64,000 bases of DNA from QYOJ01 sp964616825 (lineage in GTDB: Bacteria; Bacteroidota; Bacteroidia; Bacteroidales; FEN-979). The number at the start of each line of letters is the position of its first letter. Position 1 is the first letter of the stretch. The stretch spans positions 186,001 through 250,000 of the forward strand of contig CAZTSX010000001.1 of the NCBI GenBank assembly GCA_964616825.1. Direction: 5' to 3'. The position numbers were made by a program, and so were the translations under genes. The notes under the pieces are model-generated. The model saw nothing but the letters and a program-made list of their open reading frames with translations. It did no database searches and had not been told where the DNA came from. Shown here in pieces: positions 34,474 to 43,418 of this stretch.

Positions 34474-34657
34474 ATGTTAATCACCGACCTGACCCACTCC
34501 CTCGACCAACACGGAAACATCGCAAAAGAAATGTAGTGGCACCATCGAACTGGCAATTGATCCAGACGATGAGGCCATTGAGTGGTGGTGCTCCGACTGT
34601 GATGTAGCTGGGAGGATCAGTGGATGGCAGGGCACAAAGTGGGATAATAGGAAATAG
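34474..34657 (+). pseudogene. frameshifted small protein (CxxC-containing)
   Basis: An ATG at 34474 gives MLITDLTHSLDQHGNIAKEM and then a stop at 34534-34536. From 34535, in the next frame, translation resumes as SGTIELAIDPDDEAIEWWC, then SDCDVAGRISGWQGTKWD, to a stop at 34657. The two parts read like one protein of about 60 aa broken by a single-base change. The WWCSDC and CxxC-type pair suggest a small metal-binding protein. It could also be a sequencing error. Confidence 0.55.
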
Positions 34658-34863
34658 TCACACGTTGCCAATACATGATTTTTGGGCATAGTACTTTGAT
34701 TCCAATTCATATGGGTTGCAGGTAATGGGTAGCCAGCCTCTCTGAAGGCTCTGGAAATGCTGGAATATGCGAGAACTTTTATTGTTCTTTATTACGGATT
34801 TTCTTGACAATCATAATACTGTTTGCTATCTTTATGCCACCTGTTTACCCGGATTTTATCGTT
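34658..34863. other. non-coding stretch
   Basis: No gene or repeat that I can support. Confidence 0.4.
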
Positions 34864-35043
34864 ATGAAAAAGTTAGTCGTGTTATTTGTTAGTTTGATGT
34901 TCCTACAGTTTACTGGCTTATCCCAGCCCTGCCTGCCTAATGGCATAATCTTTACAACACAAAGTCAAATCGATAGCTTCTCAATCAACAATCCTAACTG
35001 TACAGAGATAGGACCTCGTGTCATGGCGAGGAGTCCCGCATAA
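34864..35043 (+). pseudogene. truncated start of a secreted protein
   Basis: Signal peptide MKKLVVLFVSLMFLQFTGLS followed by QPCLPNGIIFTTQSQIDSF and NPNCTEI, which is how many large Bacteroidetes leucine-rich surface proteins begin. After residue 50 the frame runs into a palindromic repeat and stops at GPRVMARSPA. Only the head of a once much longer gene is left. Confidence 0.7.
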
Positions 35044-35070
35044 GCGGGACGACGAAGCCACCTCGATCTG
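35013..35070. repeat. palindromic repeat (GTCATGGCGAGGAGTCCCGC type)
   Basis: TCATGGCGAGGAGTCCCGCA TAA GCGGGACGACGAAGCC; the stem is GTCCCGC / GCGGGAC. It resembles the 'GTCATTGCGAGGA...GACGAAGCAATC' interspersed repeat common in bacterial genomes. It terminates the truncated secreted-protein frame. Confidence 0.7.
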
Positions 35071-35309
35071 AGAAAACCTCCACTAAGCTATAACAATGAA
35101 GCAACCCTCATCCCCTGTTTTCGTCATTTTGACACTCATAAAGAACAAAACCCAACACCTTTTTTCGGGACCATCTATGGAAGTTTCATCAGGTCGTTCT
35201 CCGTTTTACCTTTCACCCTTGCCCACATCATCCTGCCTGCACACCTTGCCGAAGCGATCAACTACCGTTCTCTATTTCTATTTCGCCATTTCGCCATTTC
35301 GCTATCTCG
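35071..35309. other. repeat-bearing non-coding stretch before the prenyltransferase gene
   Basis: Contains the second 41-base repeat copy and the start of an octamer array. No coding frame convinces. Confidence 0.6.
35230..35270 (+). repeat. 41-base direct repeat, displaced copy
   Basis: Exact copy of comM bases 30642-30682, without the rest of the gene. It borders the octamer array at 35267-35317 and, with the comM copy, brackets the accessory stretch of 4.5 kb. Confidence 0.95.
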
Positions 35310-35317
35310 CTATTTGA
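35267..35317. repeat. 8-base tandem repeat (ATTTCGCC-like)
   Basis: Units ATTTCTAT, ATTTCGCC, ATTTCGCC, ATTTCGCT, ATCTCGCT. It ends inside the last codons of the minus-strand prenyltransferase gene. Confidence 0.75.
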
Positions 35318-36170
35318 TATAAAGATCCGTAATCACGAATACCGCAAACACAATACTAGCAACCCCATTCAATGTCGCAAATGCAAGGTTGACCCGCGAA
35401 AAATCGGAAGGCTTGACAATCAGGTGTTGATAGATCACCAGGAGGATAAAAATGCCCAGGCCGATCCAGTAGAGCATATCAAATGGCCCGGTCATTCCTG
35501 CCAGCACCAGCATGATCAGGGCAACCAGATGGAAAAAGGCAGAGAGGATCAGGGAATTTCGGGCACCCATGGTTACCGGGATTGATTTCAGGTTCTCATT
35601 CCGGTCGAATTCTATATCCTGTAGTGCATAGATGATATCGAATCCTGCTACCCAGAATAACACACAGAAGGAAAACAATAAAGGCAGCAACGCAAACTCC
35701 CCGGTAACAGCCAGGTAAGCCCCGATAGGAGCCAGAGCTAATCCTAATCCCAGAAAAACATGACTCAGGTACGTAAACCGCTTGGTAAAGCTGTAGCCTA
35801 GCACAACCAGCAAAGCAACAGGGGAGAGGATCAGGCAAAGGGGGTTAATAAATGCGGTAGTGATTATGAATAGAACCGAATTCAGGATAACAAACAACAG
35901 GGCCGATCGCGGGCTGATGATTGCTCTTGGAATCTCCCGGAGTGCGGTACGTGGATTCTTTTGATCAAATTCCCGATCGATATACCTGTTAAATCCCATA
36001 GCAGCATTCCGGGCAAAAAAAACACACAAAATAACAAGGAAGAGAATAATGAAATCGATATTTCCTACGTTCTCTCTGATTGCAAGGAAGAATCCGATCA
36101 TGGCAAATGGGATGGAGAAGATCGTGTGGCTTATCTTTACCAGGGAGAAATAGTCCTTAATAGTTGACAT
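35310..36170 (-). CDS. UbiA-family prenyltransferase (4-hydroxybenzoate-type)
   Basis: 286 aa integral membrane enzyme from ATG 36170 (MSTIKDYFSLVK). Both Asp-rich motifs are present: NRYIDREFDQKNPRT near residue 66 and YALQDIEFDRNENLKS near residue 183. Eight to nine membrane helices. In Bacteroidetes this form is either part of the futalosine menaquinone route (MqnP) or makes another quinone/haem lipid; the other men or mqn genes are not in the window. It starts from a divergent promoter region shared with the next gene. Confidence 0.9.
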   Translation of the reverse strand: MSTIKDYFSLVKISHTIFSIPFAMIGFFLAIRENVGNIDFIILFLVILCVFFARNAAMGFNRYIDREFDQKNPRTALREIPRAIISPRSALLFVILNSVLFIITTAFINPLCLILSPVALLVVLGYSFTKRFTYLSHVFLGLGLALAPIGAYLAVTGEFALLPLLFSFCVLFWVAGFDIIYALQDIEFDRNENLKSIPVTMGARNSLILSAFFHLVALIMLVLAGMTGPFDMLYWIGLGIFILLVIYQHLIVKPSDFSRVNLAFATLNGVASIVFAVFVITDLYIK

Positions 36171-36174
36171 TTGA

Positions 36175-36182
36175 TAAATTTG
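36175..36182 (+). promoter_or_regulatory. -7 element of the methyltransferase gene
   Basis: TAAATTTG matches TAnnTTTG, 26 bases before the ATG at 36208. Confidence 0.55.
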
Positions 36183-36185
36183 CAA

Positions 36186-36193
36186 CAAAACTA
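36186..36193 (-). promoter_or_regulatory. -7 element of the prenyltransferase gene
   Basis: TAGTTTTG on the minus strand, 16 bases before the ATG at 36170. The two divergent -7 elements are 3 bases apart, so polymerases cannot occupy both at once. Confidence 0.55.
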
Positions 36194-36207
36194 ACGCAAT
36201 TCACTGA

Positions 36208-37005
36208 ATGATCCATAAACTGAGATACCTGTTTCTGTTTCTTGCCCATTTTTTACACGTACGTTCTAAATACCGGATTCATTCACCTTTTGTTTATAAT
36301 TTCTACAAATATGTTTTAGCCGACAGGACTCAATATCCTGATTATGAAGAGATAGAAAAAGTCAGGAAAGATCTTTTGTCCCGGGCAAGATTCATCAAAC
36401 GGGTCGATCTGGGAGCCCGGTCCTTAGAGTTTCCCTACTCCCAGCGATTCGTCCGTGTGCGTGATATTGCCAGAAAATCTTCTGTATCACCCCTAAAAGG
36501 GCGATTTCTCTACAAGCTGGTTAAGCACTATAAACCCCGATCCATCATCGAATTCGGAACTGCCTTTGGCATCAGTACGATGTATATGGCAATGGGATAC
36601 CGAAACAGCCATATCTATACCATGGAAGGGTGCACAGATACAATTAATATCTCAACGCACAATTTCTCCAGATTGGGTTTAGGAAATATTGAAGAGTTGT
36701 GTGGGAATTTTGATGATCTGTTGCCAGGGATCTTTAACAAGACTGATACGGTTGACCTTGTTTTCTTTGACGGAAATCACAAGAAAGAGGCAACATTGAG
36801 GTATTTCGATGAATGCCTGAAACATATTCAGAACAACACAATCTTCGTTCTCGATGACATCCACTGGTCCACCGGGATGAAATCAGCCTGGGAGAATATT
36901 CGTCAACATCCGAGCGTGACAATCAGTATCGATCTGTTTATTCTGGGAGTTGTCTTTTTCCGAAAAGAACTCAGCAAAGAAGATTTTATCCTTCGCTTCT
37001 ATTAA
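36208..37005 (+). CDS. class I SAM-dependent methyltransferase
   Basis: 265 aa. SAM motif I: IIEFGTAFGISTMYMAMG near residue 111; acidic motif FFDGNHKKEATLRYFD near residue 187; VLDDIHWSTGMKSAW near residue 216. The overall form is the O-methyltransferase / CmcI-like class that Bacteroidetes often keep beside an ABC ATPase and rfaE1. An N-terminal hydrophobic stretch (LRYLFLFLAHFLH) may bind the membrane. Substrate unknown. Confidence 0.82.
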   Translation: MIHKLRYLFLFLAHFLHVRSKYRIHSPFVYNFYKYVLADRTQYPDYEEIEKVRKDLLSRARFIKRVDLGARSLEFPYSQRFVRVRDIARKSSVSPLKGRFLYKLVKHYKPRSIIEFGTAFGISTMYMAMGYRNSHIYTMEGCTDTINISTHNFSRLGLGNIEELCGNFDDLLPGIFNKTDTVDLVFFDGNHKKEATLRYFDECLKHIQNNTIFVLDDIHWSTGMKSAWENIRQHPSVTISIDLFILGVVFFRKELSKEDFILRFY

Positions 37006-37010
37006 TTTAG

Positions 37011-37018
37011 TACTTTTG
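37011..37018 (+). promoter_or_regulatory. -7 element of the ABC ATPase gene
   Basis: TACTTTTG matches TAnnTTTG, 38 bases before the ATG at 37057. Confidence 0.5.
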
Positions 37019-37056
37019 TTCATGTCTGATATAAAATAATCTGAATAACTTAACTG

Positions 37057-37773
37057 ATGGAAAAAGAGATCATTCGACTTGAAAAGATTGTAAAAAATTA
37101 CAAAATAGGGACAGTCATTGTAGAGGCCCTTCGTTCCGTTTCACTCGTGATTGAGAAAAACGAGTTTGTAGCGATCATGGGACCTTCCGGATCCGGGAAG
37201 TCTACACTTATGAATGTAATTGGCTGTTTGGATACAGCTACCAGCGGCAGCTATATTCTGAATGGCAATGATGTTTCCCGACTGGATGATAATGACCTTG
37301 CAGAGATACGGAACCGGGAAATTGGTTTCGTGTTTCAGACCTTTAACCTGTTGCCACGATCCACCGCTCTTGAAAATGTAATGTTGCCATTGATTTACGC
37401 TGGAATCAGGAAGGGCATGAGGTTGGAACGCGCTACTACAGTACTGGGTGAGGTGAAGCTCGCTGACCGGGTTACGCACAGGCCCAATGAACTGTCAGGT
37501 GGAGAGCGCCAACGGGTTGCTGTGGCTCGTGCCCTGGTGAATAATCCGGCAATCATTCTGGCAGATGAGCCCAGCGGGAATCTCGACTCCAAAACATCCA
37601 TTGAAATCCTTGGGTTACTGGAAGATATTCACAAGGGTGGAAATACCGTACTCGTGGTCACACACGAAGAGGATATTGCAAAACATGCACACCGGATTAT
37701 CCGGTTAATGGATGGCGAGGTAGCATCCGATATCCGCAATACAGAGATTAAAACCGTTGCCGATTATCAATAA
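37057..37773 (+). CDS. ABC transporter ATP-binding protein (MacB/LolD type)
   Basis: 238 aa. Walker A GPSGSGKST near residue 42, Q-loop, signature LSGGERQRVAVARAL near residue 147, Walker B ILADEPSGNLDS near residue 168, and the terminal VTHEEDIA switch His. The MacB/LolD subclass is supported by NEFVAIMGPSGSGKSTLMNV. No permease follows; the next gene is a kinase. It may pair with a permease elsewhere, for example for lipoprotein release or peptide export. Confidence 0.92.
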   Translation: MEKEIIRLEKIVKNYKIGTVIVEALRSVSLVIEKNEFVAIMGPSGSGKSTLMNVIGCLDTATSGSYILNGNDVSRLDDNDLAEIRNREIGFVFQTFNLLPRSTALENVMLPLIYAGIRKGMRLERATTVLGEVKLADRVTHRPNELSGGERQRVAVARALVNNPAIILADEPSGNLDSKTSIEILGLLEDIHKGGNTVLVVTHEEDIAKHAHRIIRLMDGEVASDIRNTEIKTVADYQ

Positions 37774-37787
37774 ACCACTAAACATTC

Positions 37788-38795
37788 ATGACGAAAGAAG
37801 GAAAGTATAAACAGCTTTTCCAGGATTTCGACAAGCTGAACGTGATGATCATTGGCGACGTGATGCTTGACTCCTATTTGTGGGGGAAGGTGGATCGCAT
37901 CTCCCCTGAAGGACCCATTCCCATTGTGGCTTTGAAGAAGCGCGAAAACCGGATGGGAGGAGCTGCAAATGTGGCACTCAACGTGAAAGCGCTCGGGTGC
38001 AAACCTATCCTCTGTTCTGTGATCGGAAAAGATGACAAAGGAGATCAGTTCCGCGAATTGTTGCAGAAAGAGAAGATTGAAGATACAGGTATCGTTAGTA
38101 GTGACAAACGGGTCACCACAATCAAATTCCGGATCTTCGGGAACAACTATCAAATGCTGCGTGTGGATGAGGAAGATGATCACGATCTGGAGGAGTCGGA
38201 ACGTAAAAAGTTACTTGTACGAATTGAAAAAATCATTACCGGGGAGCGGGTTGATTGCATCATCTTTCAGGATTACAATAAAGGAATTATCACAGAGCAG
38301 TTGATCCGGGAAGTAGTGAACCTGGCTGGCACCGGAAATATTCCCGTTACTGTTGATCCGAAACGAAGAAACTTCACCTCTTACAAAGGAGTAACGCTTT
38401 TCAAACCTAACCTGAAGGAGCTTACAGAGGGATTGAAACTGGAGTCGGGGACCGAAAGCCAGGAAGCCATTATCCATGCTGCCCAGTTGTTACTGGAGAA
38501 GTTGAATTGTAAGTACATCATGACAACCCTTTCGGAGAAAGGAGTGATGATGAGCCTGATCGATAACCTTGCGGAGAAGAATATTTTTGTTCCGGCGCAT
38601 ACCCGCTCGGTGGCCGATGTCTCCGGAGCAGGTGATACCGTGATCAGCGTCGCATCTGCCTGCCTGGCGAAAGCGTGTACGCCTTACGAGATTGCTTATA
38701 TCTCCAATCTTGCCGGCGGCCTGGTATGTGAAGAGGTAGGTGTGGTTCCGTTGAACAAAGAGAAACTGTTGCAAGAGGTCCTTTCCCTCTTATAG
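37788..38795 (+). CDS. rfaE1: D-glycero-beta-D-manno-heptose-7-phosphate kinase
   Basis: 335 aa PfkB-family sugar kinase. The first half has GGAANVALNVKALG near residue 61; the catalytic DVSGAGDTVISVASACL is near residue 277. It is the kinase half (RfaE1/HldE-N) of the ADP-heptose pathway for lipopolysaccharide inner core; no cytidylyltransferase half is fused or next to it, so that activity must be encoded elsewhere. Placed in a run of four codirectional genes with short spacers. Confidence 0.92.
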   Translation: MTKEGKYKQLFQDFDKLNVMIIGDVMLDSYLWGKVDRISPEGPIPIVALKKRENRMGGAANVALNVKALGCKPILCSVIGKDDKGDQFRELLQKEKIEDTGIVSSDKRVTTIKFRIFGNNYQMLRVDEEDDHDLEESERKKLLVRIEKIITGERVDCIIFQDYNKGIITEQLIREVVNLAGTGNIPVTVDPKRRNFTSYKGVTLFKPNLKELTEGLKLESGTESQEAIIHAAQLLLEKLNCKYIMTTLSEKGVMMSLIDNLAEKNIFVPAHTRSVADVSGAGDTVISVASACLAKACTPYEIAYISNLAGGLVCEEVGVVPLNKEKLLQEVLSLL

Positions 38796-38800
38796 CATTC

Positions 38801-39985
38801 ATGCAATACGATGCAGATGTGATTATCGCTGGTGCCGGTCCTGCCGGCACCATTGCTGCTTTTGAGCTGGCCCGTCAGGGAGTTGATGTATTGATCCTTG
38901 AAAAGGCTGAGTTTCCAAGATATAAAGTATGTGGTGGTGGCCTCACCCACAAGATCCTGCAGGAGATTCCATTTGATGTCGATTCCGTTATTGAGCGGGA
39001 GATTTTTTCCATACGGTTCTCCTGTAACTTTACGGATTCATTCACACTCACTGCAACGGAGCCATTGATTCATTGTACCATGAGGGACAAGCTTGATCAG
39101 CTTCTCCTCAGGAATGCTGTTGAAGCCGGATCCCGGGTGATGTTTGGTGAACACATTTCGGGGATTACCCAGGGGCATTCCGGACTAGATATCAAAACCC
39201 GCAGGGGATCATGGAAATCGCACTATCTTATTGGTGCTGATGGAGCCTCATCGGTTGTTGCCAAAGCTTCCGGACTGTGGAAAAATATCATGCCGGGCAT
39301 GGCATGGGAGGCAGAGATGGAGGCTGCACCGGAGGATATTAAGCAATTGAGTCAGACTGTTTTCCTCGATTGGGGAACAATTCCAGGAAGTTATGGATGG
39401 ATCTTTCCAAAGCAGAATCATTTCTCTGTAGGCATTGGAGGGCCTGCTTCGTTGTCGGAACAGTTGAAGCCCTATGGTGAAAAATTTATCCGGTTATCCG
39501 GTATCCGGTTTATGGGGCCACAGACAATGAAAGCCTGGCCTATTCCTGTGAGGACGAAAAAGGGTCTGTTCCATTCAGGCAGAATCCTTATTGCCGGTGA
39601 TGCCGCGGGATTGACCGATCCGATGACAGGAGAGGGAATCTATTATGCTGTGAAAAGCGGAAGACATGCAGCCATGGCAATATACGATCAATTGCAGGGA
39701 GATCCGAATGGTCTGATCAGATACACAGATGAGATCAACAACAGCCTGATGCCGGAATTGATGGAAGCCGAACGAATCAAAGCGATTTTTAATGCAGTTC
39801 CTCTGTTCATCCACAGGAAAGTGAAAGAGCGGGACCGGGTATGGAGAGCTTTTTGGAAGATTCTCAGAGGTGAGCGGAATTATCTGGATGTGAAGAGGGG
39901 GTTTGGAATGTGGCGATTTTTATGGGGAACAACGTGTTGGGTTGCGAAACGATATCATTTCCTCAGAACAGGACTTCGAAGGTGA
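38801..39985 (+). CDS. geranylgeranyl-reductase-family flavoprotein
   Basis: 394 aa. FAD-binding DADVIIAGAGPAGTIAAFE at the N terminus, GGGLTHK motif (CGGGLTHKI) near residue 46, and the second FAD motif IAGDAAGLTDPMTGEGIYYA near residue 266. Reduces isoprenoid double bonds or modifies quinones/polyprenyl lipids in the best known members; its place after rfaE1 and near a UbiA-type gene fits lipid or quinone modification, but the substrate is open. Confidence 0.88.
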   Translation: MQYDADVIIAGAGPAGTIAAFELARQGVDVLILEKAEFPRYKVCGGGLTHKILQEIPFDVDSVIEREIFSIRFSCNFTDSFTLTATEPLIHCTMRDKLDQLLLRNAVEAGSRVMFGEHISGITQGHSGLDIKTRRGSWKSHYLIGADGASSVVAKASGLWKNIMPGMAWEAEMEAAPEDIKQLSQTVFLDWGTIPGSYGWIFPKQNHFSVGIGGPASLSEQLKPYGEKFIRLSGIRFMGPQTMKAWPIPVRTKKGLFHSGRILIAGDAAGLTDPMTGEGIYYAVKSGRHAAMAIYDQLQGDPNGLIRYTDEINNSLMPELMEAERIKAIFNAVPLFIHRKVKERDRVWRAFWKILRGERNYLDVKRGFGMWRFLWGTTCWVAKRYHFLRTGLRR

Positions 39986-40029
39986 AACATGTGTTGATAA
40001 AAGGAGCGGAGGAAGCTACGATAAGTGGT

Positions 40030-41535
40030 TTACTGATAGAGATTTTGATGGCACTCTGAACAGAAAACAACTTTCCAGATGTCATTACGCAGAGGTACCG
40101 GATGCCTGAATTCGAGTGTGTCAAACACAGAAGCCATTTCCATCGCCCCTTCAGGACCCTGTCCTACAATGGTATGACAGAGGTCACAGTCTTTTGAAAT
40201 CACCATTCCATCTTCACTGGCATGCAGATCAGAATGACACCTGAAACAGCCATTTGTTTCCATGTGTCCGATATGATCAGGGTAAACGGTGTTATTCGCT
40301 TTCATATAGGGGAATTCATTCAGGTTGAAGGCATCCTGAATCCCTGTGATCGCCTGCTCAATTTTATCCTGATGTAACGCATAATAATCAGGATAGTCAG
40401 TTTGATAGAAGCTGGTTATCACGCTGTCGATATACATCATGGCTGTATCTTGAGTGGGGAATGGTTCTTTTAAGGCGTCCATTGCAATGTATTTAATCTG
40501 CGGAATCTCTTTCGAAACTTTTCCTGATATCAGTGCATCGTCGACATATTCGGAAGGAGATTTGTACTTGTGTGAAGGACGGTTATGACAGTCGATACAA
40601 TCCATTGTACGAACCGGTAATACAGCAAGCAGGCTATCGTCGATCGGATTCTCTTCATCCAAATAGATGATCGTGTCACCTGTTTTCAGGTTGGTATATC
40701 TGACCCATGGGATCGTTTCACGGGTTTCATTACCTGCTATATACTCAACCTGGATATCAGGATTGACGTGCCAGTGACTGCCCTCTTCCAATCCTAGTGC
40801 ACTGTATAGCGGACTTATCTTCATCTGAAGGATGATATCCCATTCGGTGTTGGTATCATCAGTCAAAAAGTCTTTCTGAACCCGTAGATTCTGGGCGTAG
40901 AATTTTTCAGGCCAATGACATTCTTCACATGTCTCCCTGGCTGGACGCAGATCCTGAATAGGTGTGGCGATGGGGCGGGGATATCTGCCAAACAGCACCG
41001 AAAAAACCTGGTACAAGCCGGAAACCTTGGATCGGGCATACCAGCCGGCTCCGGCTCCAACATGACATTCAACACAGGCAACATGGGCATGGGAAGAGTG
41101 CTCGTAGGTTACATATTCAGGTTTCATTACAACATGGCATAGTTTTCCGCAAAACTTAACAGATTCCGTGTAGTGAAATGCTTCATAGCTGCCAATACTT
41201 GTCAGGAAGAGGAAGACCATTGACGAGAAGATAAAGATGACAAAGGCGTTCCGGTGACGTCTATCATTCAAATCCAGATAAGGTCTTCGACGTTTCTTGT
41301 CTCCCTCCATCTGTGCATACTTTTTTAAGTTAAGCGCCATTCCAAGAGGGATCAGAATGAGTCCGAAAACCATTAATCCCGGTAGCGCGATGTAAATAAA
41401 TAGTCCCAGGTAAGATCCCCCCTGGTCAAAGACGAAGGAGATAAGGAACAGAATGATAATCATTAAAAGACTGACAAAAGCAACCAGGGAACCGATCAGG
41501 GACATCCAGTTGTAATACGCTTTAGGAAGCTTCAT
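40030..41535 (-). CDS. membrane-anchored seven-haem cytochrome c (NapC/NirT-like)
   Basis: 501 aa. Three membrane helices at about residues 8-35, 43-68 and 92-112, then a periplasmic part with haem sites in the order CGKLCH, CVECH, CEECH, CIDCH, CFRCH, CDLCH, CSECH. Six are ordinary CxxCH; the first has three residues between the cysteines (CxxxCH). NapC/NirT-type proteins pass electrons from menaquinol to periplasmic reductases. No partner reductase is nearby. The three helices and length differ from a simple one-helix NapC of about 200 aa. Confidence 0.88.
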   Translation of the reverse strand: MKLPKAYYNWMSLIGSLVAFVSLLMIIILFLISFVFDQGGSYLGLFIYIALPGLMVFGLILIPLGMALNLKKYAQMEGDKKRRRPYLDLNDRRHRNAFVIFIFSSMVFLFLTSIGSYEAFHYTESVKFCGKLCHVVMKPEYVTYEHSSHAHVACVECHVGAGAGWYARSKVSGLYQVFSVLFGRYPRPIATPIQDLRPARETCEECHWPEKFYAQNLRVQKDFLTDDTNTEWDIILQMKISPLYSALGLEEGSHWHVNPDIQVEYIAGNETRETIPWVRYTNLKTGDTIIYLDEENPIDDSLLAVLPVRTMDCIDCHNRPSHKYKSPSEYVDDALISGKVSKEIPQIKYIAMDALKEPFPTQDTAMMYIDSVITSFYQTDYPDYYALHQDKIEQAITGIQDAFNLNEFPYMKANNTVYPDHIGHMETNGCFRCHSDLHASEDGMVISKDCDLCHTIVGQGPEGAMEMASVFDTLEFRHPVPLRNDIWKVVFCSECHQNLYQ

Positions 41536-41567
41536 GGTAAAACAGGTTGGTTTCTTTAAAATTTTGG

Positions 41568-41575
41568 CAAATGTA
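41568..41575 (-). promoter_or_regulatory. -7 element of the cytochrome gene
   Basis: TACATTTG on the minus strand, 33 bases before the ATG at 41535. Confidence 0.5.
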
Positions 41576-41639
41576 TAAAAAAGAGACCTTAGAGTTTCAG
41601 TCGTCTGTTAAAATAGAATCAATACGAATAAGTGGATTG

Positions 41640-43319
41640 TTAGTCTACAGTTTTATGGAGAAACGAATTTTCACTCCGGATCTCCAGTCCGTTCTCGCCA
41701 TTTTCAGATACGCTCATCCCGGGGATCTGTGATTCAGCTGAGGGTGTTGACTCCGGCAGGTCTACATTTCTTCTTTTATAAGCCGGAACGCTTTCGATCT
41801 CATACAGGTTATTTTCGATCGGGGTATGGTTCTTCAGTTTTTCACTCAGGGCTTTCAGTTTCTGGATCCTGTCTCCCCCCATCTGATTCCATCCAGGGTG
41901 CTCGTCGCCAGAACCTGTTTCCGGTATTATCGACGGTGGTGTTGGTTGGCTCTCAATATCAGAAGAGACCGTTTCCACCTGCTTGTCAATGATATGTATC
42001 TCTTCCTGCTCTGGTTTTGGGGTGTCCAGATCGAAAACGATCTCACGCTGGAAGAGATCACTCTCTTTTGTTTCTGTGATCTGCTCAATCTCCTTAACCT
42101 CCTCAACCTCTTCCGGCTCAGGGATCGTTGACTGTTCCGCTTTCTCTTCTACTACATCGAGCACAGGCTCACTTTCGTCAGTCGCTACCATAATGACCTC
42201 CGGTTCTGTCTCAGTAATTGGTTCCGGTTCCGGCAGGACTTCAGGTTCAGGTTTTTCGATCCGGGTTTCCACTATTGGATCAGGCTTCTCCTCTGAATAG
42301 AGATCCCGGATAACAACACCTTTTTTCCCTCGGCCACCAGCCTGACGATGTTCGTCATCAAATCCGGTAGCAATAATGGTCACACTGATTTTCTCTTCCA
42401 GACCACCATCCAGTCCATTTCCCCAGATGACCTCTGTAGAGGATTTTGTTTTTTCCTGAATGTAATCGGTGATCTCTGTTACCTCGTCCATGGTTATTTC
42501 CTCTTTTCCGGAAGAGATATACAACAACAGATTAATGGCTCCTTCGATGTCGTTGTTGTTTAGAAGCGGAGAGCTAATCGCCTCTTCAACAGCTTGTAAT
42601 GCCCGGTTTTCACCGCTGGCCACTCCCGTACCCATGATTGCAACACCGCTGTCTTTCATCACGGTCTTCACATCTTCGAAATCGACATTGATATATCCGG
42701 TTACCGTTATGATCTCTGCAATTCCCCTGGCTGCCGTGGTTAGTACATTATCTGCCTGGCTGAAGGCTTCCGAAAGGCGAAGATTTCCATATAATTCCCG
42801 CAGTTTATCATTGCTGATGATCAGCAATGCATCTACATGTTCTTTCAGATGTTTAATCCCTTCATCCGCATACAATTTCCGTTTGCGTCCTTCGAAAGCA
42901 AAAGGAAGGGTCACGATCCCAACGGTCAGTATCCCTAACTCTTTTGAGATCTCTGCGATCACAGGAGCCGCTCCTGTTCCGGTTCCGCCCCCAAGACCGG
43001 CTGTGATAAATAGCATTTTCGTCTCTTTCTGCAGGATTTCCCTGATGTTATCTGCATCCTCCAGAGCAGAGTTTCTGCCAATAGAGGGAACTGCACCAGC
43101 ACCAAGCCCTGATGTCAGATTGGTTCCCAGCTGTATCTTCACCGGGACCGGACTGGATTCCATCGCCTGGGCATCCGTATTGCAAATGATAAAGTCAACG
43201 CCTTTAATACCCTGGTTATACATATGACTAACAGCATTACTGCCACCACCTCCAACGCCAATAACTTTGATGATATTTGATTGATTTTTCGGGAGGTCGA
43301 ATTTTAGCATATCTGGCAT
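41640..43319 (-). CDS. ftsZ: cell division protein FtsZ
   Basis: Tubulin-like GTPase that forms the division ring. 559 aa, longer than the usual 400. GTP-binding GGGTGTGAAPV near residue 109 and T7 loop VDFEDVKTVM near residue 210. After residue 320 comes a long acidic linker rich in Glu, Pro, Thr and Ile, then the conserved C-terminal peptide VPAYKRRNVDLPE. About 35 further residues follow that peptide. The start is ATG 43319 (MPDMLKFDLPKN). Last gene of the dcw cluster; 99 bases lie between ftsA and ftsZ. Confidence 0.97.
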   Translation of the reverse strand: MPDMLKFDLPKNQSNIIKVIGVGGGGSNAVSHMYNQGIKGVDFIICNTDAQAMESSPVPVKIQLGTNLTSGLGAGAVPSIGRNSALEDADNIREILQKETKMLFITAGLGGGTGTGAAPVIAEISKELGILTVGIVTLPFAFEGRKRKLYADEGIKHLKEHVDALLIISNDKLRELYGNLRLSEAFSQADNVLTTAARGIAEIITVTGYINVDFEDVKTVMKDSGVAIMGTGVASGENRALQAVEEAISSPLLNNNDIEGAINLLLYISSGKEEITMDEVTEITDYIQEKTKSSTEVIWGNGLDGGLEEKISVTIIATGFDDEHRQAGGRGKKGVVIRDLYSEEKPDPIVETRIEKPEPEVLPEPEPITETEPEVIMVATDESEPVLDVVEEKAEQSTIPEPEEVEEVKEIEQITETKESDLFQREIVFDLDTPKPEQEEIHIIDKQVETVSSDIESQPTPPSIIPETGSGDEHPGWNQMGGDRIQKLKALSEKLKNHTPIENNLYEIESVPAYKRRNVDLPESTPSAESQIPGMSVSENGENGLEIRSENSFLHKTVD

Positions 43320-43418
43320 GGGATCTGGTTTTTGGATTGTCTAAAATTAGGTTGTTTGCTAACTGAAACTAGTTCGTATTTTGATTTTTATTAACAAAGT
43401 AGTTGTTAATAGACGGCT

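Noticed and set aside
42469..43227. 252-codon open frame on the plus strand opposite ftsZ
   Set aside because: It is the mirror of a highly conserved ftsZ coding region; residue content is low-complexity Ser/Pro/Ile and no family is recognised.
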